Assembly (NCBI RefSeq): GCF_003260275.1
Contig: NZ_QJHB01000002.1
Coordinates: 124,001 to 188,000 of the forward strand
Length of the DNA: 64,000 bases
Direction of reading: 5' to 3'
Source: Homoserinimonas sp. OAct 916
GTDB lineage: Bacteria; Actinomycetota; Actinomycetes; Actinomycetales; Microbacteriaceae
Below are positions 50,810 through 61,640 of the stretch, piece by piece (positions within the stretch are counted from its first letter, which is position 1; every line of letters begins with the position of its first letter). The notes beneath the pieces are model-generated. The model saw only the letters and a program-made list of their open reading frames with translations. It searched no databases and was not told the origin of the DNA. Made by a program: the position numbers and the translations under genes.

Positions 50810-51439
50810 ATGGCCACTTACCTGCCGCTGGACTTGGTGCCGTCTCCGACGGTGTTCGGGTGGGTGCTCCTTGCCGTCCTGGCGGCAGCCGCCGCCATCC
50901 AAGCAACAATCTGGTCCCTCCGTCTTCGTGGTACGAACGCGAGGGTCCCACAGGAGCCCGACGCAGTGCCTCGGCGGATCCGCGCCCTCATCCAGAAACT
51001 CATGGTGATCCGTCAGCAGTATCTGGCGCGTGTTGATGCCGGCGACCGAACGGCACCAGCGGTGATCGGGGAAGTCGATTCTTTAGTTGCGAATGTGACC
51101 GAGCTCTTCCGACGGCTGCAGGTCAAGGCCGACGACACGCAATCCGGTCACGCCCAGGTTGAGTACGAGGACAAACTCAGCAAACTCGTCGCGATTCTGG
51201 ACCGCGACTACCTGCTGGACGTGCTCGCCAACCCCCGACTGTGGGATGACCCGGAACAGCGAATGCGAGAGGCGCAGGGCGCGATCGAGTCGGTGAATGC
51301 CCACCTTCTCGACAGTATCGTGAAGGTGAACGCCCGCCGAGGTATGTTGTGCGAGGTTGCGCTGCAGGGCCTCATGGGGCCACGCAAAGCGATGGACGAC
51401 TGGCAGCGCGACTTCGACAAGGCGTCGGGCACCACATAG
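50810..51439 (+). CDS. Membrane-anchored paralog of the TM2 protein, lacking TM2
   Basis: 209 residues: one hydrophobic N-terminal segment (about 14-35), then the helical domain shared with the 46142 gene. About 75-80% of C-terminal residues from 'PRRIRALIQKLMVIRQQYL' to 'AMDDWQRDFDKASG' match by eye. The TM2 unit and its two extra helices are absent. ATG at 50810 has GAGGGAGGA. A duplication followed by loss or gain of TM2 is the simplest history. Function unknown. Confidence 0.85.
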   Translation: MATYLPLDLVPSPTVFGWVLLAVLAAAAAIQATIWSLRLRGTNARVPQEPDAVPRRIRALIQKLMVIRQQYLARVDAGDRTAPAVIGEVDSLVANVTELFRRLQVKADDTQSGHAQVEYEDKLSKLVAILDRDYLLDVLANPRLWDDPEQRMREAQGAIESVNAHLLDSIVKVNARRGMLCEVALQGLMGPRKAMDDWQRDFDKASGTT

Positions 51440-51559
51440 CCCCAGTATGCGGCTTCGGCGCGCTCGCGACAACCACCGCCGAAGAAGCCGGAGTCAGTTG
51501 GATCAGAACGGAACAGGCCCCACATCTTCCGATGTGATGTGTTCCCTCCAGAAACCTTG

Positions 51560-51634
<75 letters not shown>

Positions 51635-51724
51635 GTTCTGTTCGCGCCACAACTGACACGCGAAGACAACTTCCTTAGATTACTACATTCTGCAGCCGAG
51701 GTGATAACCGAATCGCGGTTCGGC

Positions 51725-52105
51725 TCAACCTTCTGCGCCCACAGGCGCTTCGAGCTCGATCGGGATGCTCGGGCAGTCCTTCCACAGCCGCTCCAGCGAG
51801 TAGAACAAGCGGTCCTCCTCGTGGAACACGTTGACCACCAGGTCGCCGTAGTCCAGGAGCACCCAGCGGCCCTCGGTGCGCCCCTCGCGCCGCAGCGTTT
51901 TGAACCCCGCTTCCAGCATCTTCTCCTCCACATCGCGGGCGATGCCTGAGACGTGGCGCTCACTGTGCCCGGTGACCAGGAGGAACACATCGCTGAACGG
52001 CAACGGCCCAGACACATCCAGTGCGACCAGATCCTCCCCCTTCATATCGTCCGCAGCTGCGGCTGCGACCTGAAGTTGGACGTGGGCGTTTTCGGACGCG
52101 CTCAT
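51725..52105 (-). CDS. rsfS: Ribosomal silencing factor RsfS
   Basis: 126 residues. Binds uL14 on the large subunit and blocks subunit joining in poor growth conditions. RsfS family blocks: 'GEDLVALDVSGPLPFSDVFLLVTGHSERHVSGIARDVEEKM' and 'GRWVLLDYGDLVVNVFHEEDRLFYSLERLW'. ATG at 52105 matches the family start; longer frame upstream is non-family. Downstream of nadD as in many actinobacteria, with the 449-residue protein between. Confidence 0.95.
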   Translation of the reverse strand: MSASENAHVQLQVAAAAADDMKGEDLVALDVSGPLPFSDVFLLVTGHSERHVSGIARDVEEKMLEAGFKTLRREGRTEGRWVLLDYGDLVVNVFHEEDRLFYSLERLWKDCPSIPIELEAPVGAEG

Positions 52106-52145
52106 AGGCAGAAACTCACATTGTTTGTTGGTATCGATGGGTGAA

Positions 52146-53495
52146 TCAGAAGTACCCCAGAATTGCACCGGCGGCGAAGAGCCCCACCACGCCGACGGCC
52201 AGCGCGCCGGCAGAGATCGCCAGCGCCATCGGCAGTCGGTGGCTCGTCTTCGCAGCCTTGCCGACCACGTCTCCGGTCGGTGTGACCGAACTAACGGCTG
52301 AACTGGCACGCACGGGTTCTGAACCGGGCGCGTGCACCATCGCCGTGTCTACCCGCACCTCTTCCTCGTCGAACATGCGGTCAAGAGCCGAGGTATCGAA
52401 GCGGGCGTGCTCCCCCGTGGTTGACAAGCTGGTCGGCAGGTCGACGGTATCGGTTTCGAGCTTTTCGCCCGACTTTCCCATTGCCCCCCATGCGGACTCT
52501 CTGGACGGGACCGTGGGCAGAACCAGGGTGCTGCCGATGGCGCCATAGCCAGACGTGTCGGCCGGGCCGGAAAGGATGTCTTCAAAACTCGGCTGATCCT
52601 TCTGGCTTGCCGCAATCGACCAGTGCCCGGTCGGTGGGTGGAAGGAGCGCGTGTGCGACCCATCAGGGTCGTCAGTGCCTTCTGGAACTTCAGCGCCTTC
52701 TACAACCTCAGCTTCTTCTGCAACGTCAGCTTCTTCTACAACGTCAGCGGGCGACGATGCCAGTTCACTCGTTTCGAGCACTTCCGCTGCAGAGAACGCC
52801 ACCGTCTCCGGCTCGACCCTGACGGGTTTCGGAACCACAGCATCTGGTTCAACTTCGGCGAGGGTGATGAATTCTGTCGCGGGCAGTTGCTGATCGAGCA
52901 GATCATCATCAACAAAATCTTCGTCGACCTGCTCGAGAACGATGGGCTCGGGTTCGACGTCTGCCTGGGCTGGAGCCCCGTCAGCGGGATCGACACCGTC
53001 GGTCTTCCCCAGCAACTCGGTGCTCGGGCCGGATGCCTCGGGTCCCGGACCTGCCAGGCGCTGGGCTTCCTCGGCGGCGCGCAACTCGCGCAGCTGACGC
53101 CTGGTCAACGTGTGCTCGACGTCGTCTCTGGCAAAGCTCGGGCGTCCCGAAGGAGCAAAGAGTGAATCCGACGTTGGCACGACCCTGGCCGCTGCTGGCG
53201 ACTTCTGGTATTCCGAATATGAGGTGACCGGTGCATCCGGGAGCGCAGGGCCGGGCTGTTCTGGTTCTGGTGTCGCCCGGCTGTCCTGCGGCGCGAAGGG
53301 CTGTTCAGGAGTCGCCTGTGGCGCGTCTCCCGCCGTCGACGTTTCGGCAGCGTGTTCTGCTGCTTCGGCGTCTTTCGCGTCTGGGCCGTCTTCGGGCGCC
53401 CGCCACGACGGGTCGCTGCCAGCCAGCGCGGCCATTCGTTCGCGCTCGCGCAACTCGCGGCGAGTCAGGGGCTGCGAATCGTGGCGGTCAGTCAT
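52146..53495 (-). CDS. Large acidic single-span protein between nadD and rsfS
   Basis: 449 residues. Two copies of an 'LTRRxLRE' basic helix (about residues 9-16 and 130-137), long Pro/Glu/Val-rich acidic disorder with EEAEV-type repeats around 250-280, and one transmembrane helix at the very C-terminus ('[26 protein letters not shown]'). The ATG at 53495 overlaps the nadD stop by 4 nt (ATGA), so it is in the nadD operon. Such membrane-anchored disordered proteins lie here in related actinobacteria; function unknown. Confidence 0.85.
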   Translation of the reverse strand: MTDRHDSQPLTRRELRERERMAALAGSDPSWRAPEDGPDAKDAEAAEHAAETSTAGDAPQATPEQPFAPQDSRATPEPEQPGPALPDAPVTSYSEYQKSPAAARVVPTSDSLFAPSGRPSFARDDVEHTLTRRQLRELRAAEEAQRLAGPGPEASGPSTELLGKTDGVDPADGAPAQADVEPEPIVLEQVDEDFVDDDLLDQQLPATEFITLAEVEPDAVVPKPVRVEPETVAFSAAEVLETSELASSPADVVEEADVAEEAEVVEGAEVPEGTDDPDGSHTRSFHPPTGHWSIAASQKDQPSFEDILSGPADTSGYGAIGSTLVLPTVPSRESAWGAMGKSGEKLETDTVDLPTSLSTTGEHARFDTSALDRMFDEEEVRVDTAMVHAPGSEPVRASSAVSSVTPTGDVVGKAAKTSHRLPMALAISAGALAVGVVGLFAAGAILGYF

Positions 53496-54094
53496 GCCAG
53501 ACTCCGATACAGGTGGTGTTTCGAGATATATTGCACAACACCATCCGGAACCAAATACCACACGGGGTAATTTCGTTCTACCCGACTACGGCAATCGGTC
53601 GATGAGATGGCGAGTGCCGGAACTTCAAGCAAGCTTACGTTCTCATTCGGCAAACCGGAAACAGTCAGCTCATGTCCCGGGCGACTCACAGCAACGAAGT
53701 GTGCCAGAGACCAGAACTGTTCAACGTCCTTCCACGCCAGGATCTGCGCGATGGCGTCGGCTCCGGTGATGAAGAACAGCTGGGCATCCGGCCGGCTCTT
53801 CTGGATGTCCTTCAGAGTGTCAATCGTGTACGTGACCCCGAGCCGGTCGATATCGACGCGGCTCACATTGAACTGTGGGTTGGAGGCTGTCGCGATCACG
53901 GCCATCAAGTAGCGGTGTTCTGCCAGAGACACGTGCGGCTTGTCGACCGGTTGCCCCGTCGGCACGAAGATGACCTCGTCGAGGTCGAACGACCGTGCAA
54001 CCTCGCTGGCGGCCACGAGGTGACCGTGATGGATGGGGTCGAAAGTGCCGCCCATCACCCCGATCCTTGGGCTGCGCACTGCCGTTTCCGTCAT
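53492..54094 (-). CDS. nadD: Nicotinate-nucleotide adenylyltransferase
   Basis: 200 residues. Joins nicotinate mononucleotide and ATP to nicotinate adenine dinucleotide in NAD synthesis. Nucleotidyltransferase motif '[22 protein letters not shown]' at ~12-33 and the C-terminal '[13 protein letters not shown]' (ISSTxxR). Length normal. Start of the operon nadD-52146-rsfS. No proA/proB genes precede it although many relatives carry them between obgE and nadD. Confidence 0.97.
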   Translation of the reverse strand: MTETAVRSPRIGVMGGTFDPIHHGHLVAASEVARSFDLDEVIFVPTGQPVDKPHVSLAEHRYLMAVIATASNPQFNVSRVDIDRLGVTYTIDTLKDIQKSRPDAQLFFITGADAIAQILAWKDVEQFWSLAHFVAVSRPGHELTVSGLPNENVSLLEVPALAISSTDCRSRVERNYPVWYLVPDGVVQYISKHHLYRSLA

Positions 54095-54107
54095 TGAAGG
54101 CTAACGA

Positions 54108-54326
54108 TCAGTGTTCACTCTTCGTGGTGGCCACGTCGTGTCCGGGGTGAGGCGCATGCACATCACGAGCCAGAGCATGCCGGTGTGCAACGTCGCGGTA
54201 CGACCACAGCACGAAGCCGAGGGCGGCGAAGACGATGATCGAGATGGCCCCGTACATGATGGTCGGCATCGGGATGGCGACCAGTTCGTGCGAGGCCTCG
54301 GTCATGACGGCAGTCACAAAGGACAT
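54108..54326 (-). CDS. Small single-span membrane protein
   Basis: 72 residues: one helix around 20-45 ('PTIMYGAISIIVFAALGFVLWSY') and a His-rich hydrophilic tail ('HRHALARDVHAPHPGHD'). Upstream of nadD on the same strand, 14 bp before the nadD start. Resembles the short membrane proteins seen in Microbacteriaceae, but I cannot name a family. Possibly a metal-binding or complex-assembly peptide, by the His residues only. Confidence 0.65.
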   Translation of the reverse strand: MSFVTAVMTEASHELVAIPMPTIMYGAISIIVFAALGFVLWSYRDVAHRHALARDVHAPHPGHDVATTKSEH

Positions 54327-54434
54327 AACAACTCCAATTCAAAAAAGCGCTTCTCACCCAAGATTCTAGTTGAACGAACTGGTAGGTCGCCTACGCCCAC
54401 GCCCATTCCCCTTTCGATCGTGAAGCTCGGGCAG

Positions 54435-56075
<1,641 letters not shown>

Positions 56076-56089
56076 CTAGAAGACCTGCC

Positions 56090-56347
56090 CTATTCGGCGG
56101 CCACCACGATGTTGACCACCTTGCGGCCGCCCTTGGCGCCGAACTCGACAGAGCCGGCAGACAGAGCGAACAGTGTGTCGTCGCCGCCCCGGCCCACGTT
56201 CACGCCGGGGTGAAAGTGTGTTCCGCGCTGGCGCACGATGATCTCGCCCGCGCTGACTACCTGCCCGCCGAAGCGCTTCACGCCGAGGCGCTGCGCGTTG
56301 GAGTCACGACCGTTGCGAGTGGAACTCGCACCCTTTTTGTGTGCCAT
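56090..56347 (-). CDS. rpmA: 50S ribosomal protein bL27
   Basis: 85 residues with the family start '[28 protein letters not shown]'; no N-terminal cleavable extension. Located at the peptidyl transferase centre and exit face. Follows rplU, precedes obgE as in most bacteria. A short GGGGCG/CGCCCC hairpin lies after its stop, perhaps tuning obgE expression. Confidence 0.98.
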   Translation of the reverse strand: MAHKKGASSTRNGRDSNAQRLGVKRFGGQVVSAGEIIVRQRGTHFHPGVNVGRGGDDTLFALSAGSVEFGAKGGRKVVNIVVAAE

Positions 56348-56399
56348 TAGTTGATCTCCTCAGATCCTTGCAAAGCTGAAAATTGCTGTGAGCAGCCTG

Positions 56400-56708
56400 T
56401 TACTTGATGCCGGTGATCTGAACGCGAGTGAGCTCCTGGCGGTGCCCCTTGCGACGCTTGTAACCGGTCTTGTTCTTGTAGTTCTGGATGACGATCTTCG
56501 GCCCGCGGAGGTCACCGAGCACCTCGGCGGTGACGGTCACCTTGGCCAGAGACTTCGAGTCTGACGTGATCTTGTCGCCGTCAACCAGCAGAACAGCGGG
56601 AAGCACCACGTTTCCATCGTCGTCTGACTTCACCCGGTCCATCGTCACAATGGTGCCGACCTCAACCTTTTCCTGCCGACCACCGGCGCGCACAACTGCG
56701 TAAACCAC
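56400..56708 (-). CDS. rplU: 50S ribosomal protein bL21
   Basis: 102 residues, '[26 protein letters not shown]', '[38 protein letters not shown]'. Typical bL21 length and tail. Head of the rplU-rpmA-obgE operon; the ~180 bp upstream carry the shared region with the divergent DUF4031 gene. Confidence 0.98.
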   Translation of the reverse strand: MVYAVVRAGGRQEKVEVGTIVTMDRVKSDDDGNVVLPAVLLVDGDKITSDSKSLAKVTVTAEVLGDLRGPKIVIQNYKNKTGYKRRKGHRQELTRVQITGIK

Positions 56709-56879
56709 TCTCGTACCTAATTTCTCTGGGGGGCTCGTGGCCCCGAGTCAAACCGTGCTGAAGATTTTCTTGGCACACTGCGAGGTCAAACCCTTCGCAC
56801 ACCAACGGTCTACTGTACTTGATTTTGACCGCCCCGGTCAAACGCACCGCGTGGCGCGCCGCCATTGTTCGCCGCTGTT

Positions 56880-56885
56880 TAGAAT
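56880..56885 (+). promoter_or_regulatory. -10 hexamer TAGAAT of leaderless DUF4031 gene
   Basis: TAGAAT, 6 nt, then ATG 56892. Confidence 0.55.
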
Positions 56886-56891
56886 CATGCC

Positions 56892-57170
56892 ATGGCCGTG
56901 TTGATCGATACCCCGATGTGGCCGGCGCACGACACCGTGTGGTCGCACCTGGTGAGTGATGAGTCTCTGGAGGAACTGCACGCGTTCGCCCGGGCGAATC
57001 GGATACCGCCACGCTCGTTCGACCTCGACCACTACGACGTTCCCGCCCACCGCCACCACGAACTTGTTTCAGCTGGTGCCGTGCCCGTCAGCAACCGCGA
57101 ATTGGTGCTTCGGCTGATCTCCAGCGGTCTGCGTGTGCGCGCACGAGATCGGCCCCGCAACCACCGTTGA
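56892..57170 (+). CDS. DUF4031 domain protein
   Basis: 92 residues matching the DUF4031 pattern: 'VLIDTPMWPAHDTVWSHLVSDESLEELHAFARANRIPPRSFDLDHYDVPAHR'. Small cytosolic protein common in actinobacteria beside rplU/rne; function unknown. ATG at 56892, leaderless by -10 spacing. Convergent with rne, with a hairpin covering its stop. Confidence 0.92.
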   Translation: MAVLIDTPMWPAHDTVWSHLVSDESLEELHAFARANRIPPRSFDLDHYDVPAHRHHELVSAGAVPVSNRELVLRLISSGLRVRARDRPRNHR

Positions 57171-57186
57171 GGGTGGTGACGGGGCC
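57151..57186. terminator. Bidirectional hairpin between DUF4031 and rne
   Basis: GGCCCCG (57151-57157) pairs with CGGGGCC (57180-57186), with a second inner stem ACCACC/GGTGGT; the DUF4031 stop (57168-57170) is in the loop. Confidence 0.7.
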
Positions 57187-57215
57187 GACGTGGGCTCTGC
57201 CCGGCTACGAGTCGC

Positions 57216-60125
57216 TCAGTGGGATTCGGTCTCGTCCTTCGTCACTGTGGGCACTACCCCGCCGACCAGCGCTGAGGTGCTCACGCGGCGCGAGCGGCCA
57301 CGACCCTGGCCCGGGGCCTTCGGCGCGGGCAGGGCGTCCAGAACCGAGTCAAGAATCAACTCTTTGTCGTGCTCGCTGAGGTGAGGCTTCTCATGACTGG
57401 CCTTTGCGATCGGAATGTCGAGAATTTCGATCTCGGCCGGCGAGTCCTGCCGGGCAGGTGCCTCGGCACGCTTCGGTTCTTCGGCTGGCGCCGCTTTCAC
57501 CGGCTCCGTCTTCCCCCGCTCTGCCTTCACCTGCTCAGCATGCACCTGCTCAGCATGCACCTGCTCGAAGTCGAGGGTTGGGCCGGCTTCGGTCGACGTG
57601 TTCCGCGAGCCTCGACGCCCTGACCTGCGGCGACCGCTGGCCGATTGCCTCGGCTGGTCCGTGCCGGAAGAACCAGCATCGGAAGCACCAGCATCGGAAG
57701 CACCGTCAGGGGAGGCCGCGGCATCCGACTGGCCGGCATCCGGGTTTTCGGCGCCAGCCTTCTTCTCTTCCGGTTCTGTCTGCCGTGCGGTTGTCGACTC
57801 AGTCGGCTCAACCGTGGGCTTCTCGGTGACAGGATGCTCGGCCGCCTTGGTGTCGGCACCTCCGACAACGGGGATCGCGGCTGTCGGCGGCCTCGCCTCA
57901 CTGCCGATCGTGCTGGCCGCGATCTTGGCCAACGCGTTCTTGGCATCAGCTGTGATCGCGTGGGTGCTGATCGGTGCGGTCACAGGGTGCGCGTTGTTGT
58001 TGCCACCGCCGTTGCCCCGGCCGCCACGGCGGCGCGGTTCCTGCTGCGACTGGCGGTTCTTCGCCACCGGGTCGTGTTGGATGATGATTCCGCGGCCCGC
58101 GCAGGTCTCACAGTTCTCGCTGAACGACTCGATGAGCCCGAGGCCGATCTTCTTTCGCGTCATCTGCACCAGCCCGAGGCTGGTGACCTCGGCGACCTGG
58201 TGCTTGGTGCGGTCTCGGCTGAGGCACTCGACCAGACGGCGAAGCACAAGATCTCGGTTTGACTCGAGCACCATGTCGATGAAATCGACCACAATGATTC
58301 CGCCGATGTCACGAAGCCGCAACTGCCGCACGAGTTCTTCGGCCGCTTCGAGGTTGTTCTTGGTGACAGTTTCTTCGAGGTTTCCACCAGAACCCACGAA
58401 CTTGCCGGTGTTGACATCGACAACGGTCATGGCCTCGGTGCGGTCCATCACAAGCGACCCGCCGGAAGGCAGCCAGACCTTGCGTTCGAGAGCCTTCTCG
58501 ATCTGCTCCGAAATGCGGTACTCGTCGAACGAGTCCTTGTTGCCGGTGTGCTCGTGCACGCGATCGAGCAGGTCGGGTGCGACCTGGCCCAGGTACTCGG
58601 TGATGGTGTCCTGGGCGTCCTGGCCAGAGATGACCAATTTCTGGAAGTCCTCGTTGAACACATCGCGCACGATCTTGATCAGCAGGTCGGGCTCGCTGTG
58701 CAGGAGTGCCGGTGCCTTCTGGTTCGCCACCTTCTCGCTCAGCTTTGCCCACTGCGCGATCAGACGGTTGACGTCAACGGTCAACTGCTCCTCAGTGGCC
58801 CCTTCGGCCGCGGTGCGCACAATCACGCCCACGTTCTCAGGCAGTACCTCCTTGAGGATCTTCTTCAGGCGTGACCGCTCGGTGTCGGGCAGTTTGCGGG
58901 ATATCCCGTTCATTGACCCGTTCGGCACATAGACCAGGTAACGACCGGGCAGGGAGACCTGGCTGGTCAACCGGGCACCCTTGTGGCCGACAGGATCCTT
59001 GGTGACCTGCACAAGAACCTGGTCGCCCGGCTTCAACGCCAGTTCGATACGGCGTGGCTGGTTTCCGGTCTCGGCGGCGGCCCAATCGACCTCACCGGAG
59101 TAGAGCACGGCGTTGCGGCCGCGTCCGATGTCGACGAATGCGGCTTCCATACTCGGCAGCACGTTCTGCACGCGGCCGAGGTAGACGTTGCCGATGAGTG
59201 AGGCGTCCTGGTTCTTCGCAACGTAGTGCTCGACGAGCACACCGTCTTCGAGCACACCGATCTGCGTCTTGTTGTTCTTCGAACGAACCACCATGACGCG
59301 GTCGACAGCTTCGCGGCGCGCGAGGAACTCGGCCTCGGTGATCACCGGGCGTCGGCGACCGGCGTCCCTGCCATCCCGGCGACGCTGCCTCTTCGCTTCC
59401 AACCTGGTCGAGCCACGAACCTTCTGCGGTTCGGTGATCAGCTCGCTTTCGGCCCGCGGGGCGCGCACTTTGACGACGGTATTGGCCGGATCGTCAGCGC
59501 CCTGGCGGTTTTCCTCGCCCGGGCGTCTGCGCGCGCGACGACGCACCGAGGGGATCTCCTCGTCGAAGTCATCTGACTGGGCAGACCGGGTGTCGCTGTG
59601 CGACCGCGCCGGCTGGAGCGGCACATCCGGCGCCTGGAAGATCAGTGAGGTGGTGCTTCGCACGCCGGGTGCTGCCGCCGCCTCGGTCTTCGAAGCGCTG
59701 TCATCCTCTTCGGATTCGGGCGCTTGTTCGCTGCCCACTGGGCCAGAAGCATCGGGCTTGCCGGGTTCCTTTGATGTGTCATCGGCGAGCTTTTCGGTCT
59801 TCGGCTCGTCAGCTTTGGTCTTGTCTGCTTTGGTCTTCTCGCCCGTCGCCGCCCGTTCCGGCGCGCGTGCCCCTGTCACTGGCTCTGTCACTGGCTCAGG
59901 TTCTGCCGCGGGCGGCTGAGCGGTCGGCGCCGGCACGTCAGGCCGCCGGGCGGCCTGATCTTCAGCTGCAGGAGCCGGTTGCGGTGGCGTCACCGTCTGG
60001 GTCTGGCTGGTCGCCCGCCTGGATGGTTTTCTTCCACCGAACAGGCGGCCCAGTTTCATTCCGTTTCCCGCTTGCTTCGTTCCGTCAGTGTCATGGTCAT
60101 TTTTATTGTTGTCTTCCACCATCAC
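57216..60125 (-). CDS. rne: Ribonuclease E/G with long disordered arms
   Basis: 969 residues. N-terminal ~250 residues are disordered and acidic, then S1 domain (from 'DASLIGNVYLGRVQNVLPSMEAAFVDIG'), the RNase E/G catalytic domain with 'DVNTGKF' and 'IIVVDFIDM' (catalytic Asp), and zinc-link 'CETCAGRG'. C-terminal ~280 residues are disordered with Ala/Pro/Glu/Ser runs, including HAEQV repeats encoded by 15-bp DNA repeats near 57530-57560. Central RNA turnover enzyme. ATG 60125 has GGGAG upstream. Alternatives: RNase G naming; size favours E. Confidence 0.95.
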   Translation of the reverse strand: MMVEDNNKNDHDTDGTKQAGNGMKLGRLFGGRKPSRRATSQTQTVTPPQPAPAAEDQAARRPDVPAPTAQPPAAEPEPVTEPVTGARAPERAATGEKTKADKTKADEPKTEKLADDTSKEPGKPDASGPVGSEQAPESEEDDSASKTEAAAAPGVRSTTSLIFQAPDVPLQPARSHSDTRSAQSDDFDEEIPSVRRRARRRPGEENRQGADDPANTVVKVRAPRAESELITEPQKVRGSTRLEAKRQRRRDGRDAGRRRPVITEAEFLARREAVDRVMVVRSKNNKTQIGVLEDGVLVEHYVAKNQDASLIGNVYLGRVQNVLPSMEAAFVDIGRGRNAVLYSGEVDWAAAETGNQPRRIELALKPGDQVLVQVTKDPVGHKGARLTSQVSLPGRYLVYVPNGSMNGISRKLPDTERSRLKKILKEVLPENVGVIVRTAAEGATEEQLTVDVNRLIAQWAKLSEKVANQKAPALLHSEPDLLIKIVRDVFNEDFQKLVISGQDAQDTITEYLGQVAPDLLDRVHEHTGNKDSFDEYRISEQIEKALERKVWLPSGGSLVMDRTEAMTVVDVNTGKFVGSGGNLEETVTKNNLEAAEELVRQLRLRDIGGIIVVDFIDMVLESNRDLVLRRLVECLSRDRTKHQVAEVTSLGLVQMTRKKIGLGLIESFSENCETCAGRGIIIQHDPVAKNRQSQQEPRRRGGRGNGGGNNNAHPVTAPISTHAITADAKNALAKIAASTIGSEARPPTAAIPVVGGADTKAAEHPVTEKPTVEPTESTTARQTEPEEKKAGAENPDAGQSDAAASPDGASDAGASDAGSSGTDQPRQSASGRRRSGRRGSRNTSTEAGPTLDFEQVHAEQVHAEQVKAERGKTEPVKAAPAEEPKRAEAPARQDSPAEIEILDIPIAKASHEKPHLSEHDKELILDSVLDALPAPKAPGQGRGRSRRVSTSALVGGVVPTVTKDETESH

Positions 60126-60508
60126 TGGTGCACTCCCTGTCCTTCAGGTTCGGGCCGCGCCCTGGCCTGCTAGGTACTCTCTCGTGCAGAATTTCCGTGC
60201 GCTGTCTCGCGACTTCGCGTGGATTCCTGCTAATCCTTTTGTCTCAGGCGACCGGCCCGTGGCATCGATCGCTGCTTGTTCGTGTGTGTCGAATTTCAAA
60301 CTCTCACTTCGTCGACACGTGTCTGACTGCACTCGAGTCGCCTCCCTGTTCGGGAGAACCCACTTCAAGTGCGTTGTCGGGTTCACGACCCGAAAAGCTA
60401 TAACTGTGCGCCACACCGAGCGCGGCTCGGATGACTACTTTTGATTATCGCATGCATTCGACCACGGATTCCCAGCGTTGGCTTTTCACGGTGTGCCATA
60501 ATCCGAGT
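60126..60508. other. Divergent regulatory region of rne and VKOR genes
   Basis: No gene seen in 383 bp. It is AT-richer near 60390-60480 and would contain the rne promoter and a probably long rne 5' leader, as is usual for autoregulated rne; no RNA structure could be assigned by eye. Confidence 0.5.
60497..60502 (+). promoter_or_regulatory. -10 hexamer CATAAT of leaderless VKOR gene
   Basis: CATAAT, 6 nt, then GTG 60509, which supports that start over the earlier ATG frame at 60431. Confidence 0.5.
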
Positions 60509-61111
60509 GTGAGCCGAAACTCCACTGAGAAAACACCCACACTGTTCGCCATATTTCTGATCGTTGCCGGCCTCGTCGGCCTGTACGCCTCGTTCCAGCT
60601 GACACTGGAAAAATTGAGCCAATTGGAGTTCCCGAACAAGCCGCTGTCCTGCGACTTCGGCCTGTTCGTCACCTGTGGCCCCAACCTGAGCTCCGCCCAG
60701 GGCTCAATTCTGGGCTTCCCCAACTCGTTGATGGGCGTAGCCGCATTCGTGGCACCGATCGCGGTTGGTGTCGGCCTGTTGGCCGGGGCTCGCTTCGCGC
60801 GCTGGTTCTGGGTGATCTTCAACCTTGGCGTGTTGGGTGCCTTCGTCTTCATCGGGTGGCTGATCAGCCAGAGCCTGTTCGTTATCGGAACACTCTGCCC
60901 GTACTGCTTGGTCACCTGGTTGGCGGTGATCCCGCTGTTCTGGACGGTCACGTTCTTCACTCTCAAGAACGGCTACGTGATCGATTCGGCCGCCGCCCGA
61001 AACTTCGGCCGGCACGCCTACAGTTGGGTGATCAGCATCACCATCGTGACCTACCTGATTCTGGCCATCCTGATCCAAGTGGGCCTCGACGCCATTCAGC
61101 AACTGTTCTGA
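60509..61111 (+). CDS. Vitamin K epoxide reductase (VKOR) family protein
   Basis: 200 residues. Four or five membrane helices. Complete VKOR cysteine set: loop pair in 'CDFGLFVTCG' and active-site CxxC in 'GTLCPYC', with the Ser/Pro loop 'GFPNSLMG' between. In actinobacteria VKOR re-oxidises DsbA-type enzymes using menaquinone, supporting secreted-protein disulfides. No fused thioredoxin domain here. GTG 60509 is chosen because of the -10 spacing; upstream residues look unrelated. Convergent with ndk. Confidence 0.93.
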   Translation: MSRNSTEKTPTLFAIFLIVAGLVGLYASFQLTLEKLSQLEFPNKPLSCDFGLFVTCGPNLSSAQGSILGFPNSLMGVAAFVAPIAVGVGLLAGARFARWFWVIFNLGVLGAFVFIGWLISQSLFVIGTLCPYCLVTWLAVIPLFWTVTFFTLKNGYVIDSAAARNFGRHAYSWVISITIVTYLILAILIQVGLDAIQQLF

Positions 61112-61217
61112 CCCAACCGCCTGCCGCCTGCCGCCGACTGGGCAGCAGCTGGGCGAAAGGTCGCTCGATAACCTCACGTACTGCTCTCTCGGCGGATGCC
61201 TGAAGGGCGGGTTCCGC

Positions 61218-61640
61218 TCAGTCGAACCAGAGTGCGAGTTCGCGACGGGCAGTCTCGGGCGAATCAGAGCCGTGCACCAGATTCTGCTGCACGTTCAAGC
61301 CCCAGTCGCGCGCCAGGTCACCGCGAATGGTGCCGGGGGCGGCAGTGGTGGGGTCTGTGGTTCCGGCCAGCGAGCGGAAGCCCTCGATCACACGATTTCC
61401 GGCCACGCGGAACGCAACGATCGGGCCGGACTCCATGAAATCCACCAGCGGTTCGTAGAACGGTTTGCCAAGGTGTTCGGCGTAGTGCTCGGCCAGCAGG
61501 TCGCGATCCGCCTGCACCAGCCGCACATCGACCAGGGAGTATCCCTTCGCCTCGATGCGTCGCAGGATCTCGCCGGTGAGGCCGCGCGCCACCCCGTCGG
61601 GTTTGACGAGTACGAGGGTTTCTTCGACGTTGGTGGTCAT
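61218..61640 (-). CDS. ndk: Nucleoside diphosphate kinase
   Basis: 140 residues. Transfers the gamma phosphate among NTPs via phospho-His in 'NLVHGSDS' (His near residue 118); 'LVLVKPDGVARGLTGEILRRIE' and 'GTTDPTTAAPGTIRGDLA' are diagnostic. ATG at 61640 overlaps the DUF4233 stop by 4 nt. Last gene of the ileS-folC-DUF4233-ndk set. Confidence 0.98.
   Translation of the reverse strand: MTTNVEETLVLVKPDGVARGLTGEILRRIEAKGYSLVDVRLVQADRDLLAEHYAEHLGKPFYEPLVDFMESGPIVAFRVAGNRVIEGFRSLAGTTDPTTAAPGTIRGDLARDWGLNVQQNLVHGSDSPETARRELALWFD

Noticed and set aside
57415-58932. 505-codon plus-strand frame opposite rne
   Set aside because: Serine/arginine-rich shadow of the RNase E coding strand.
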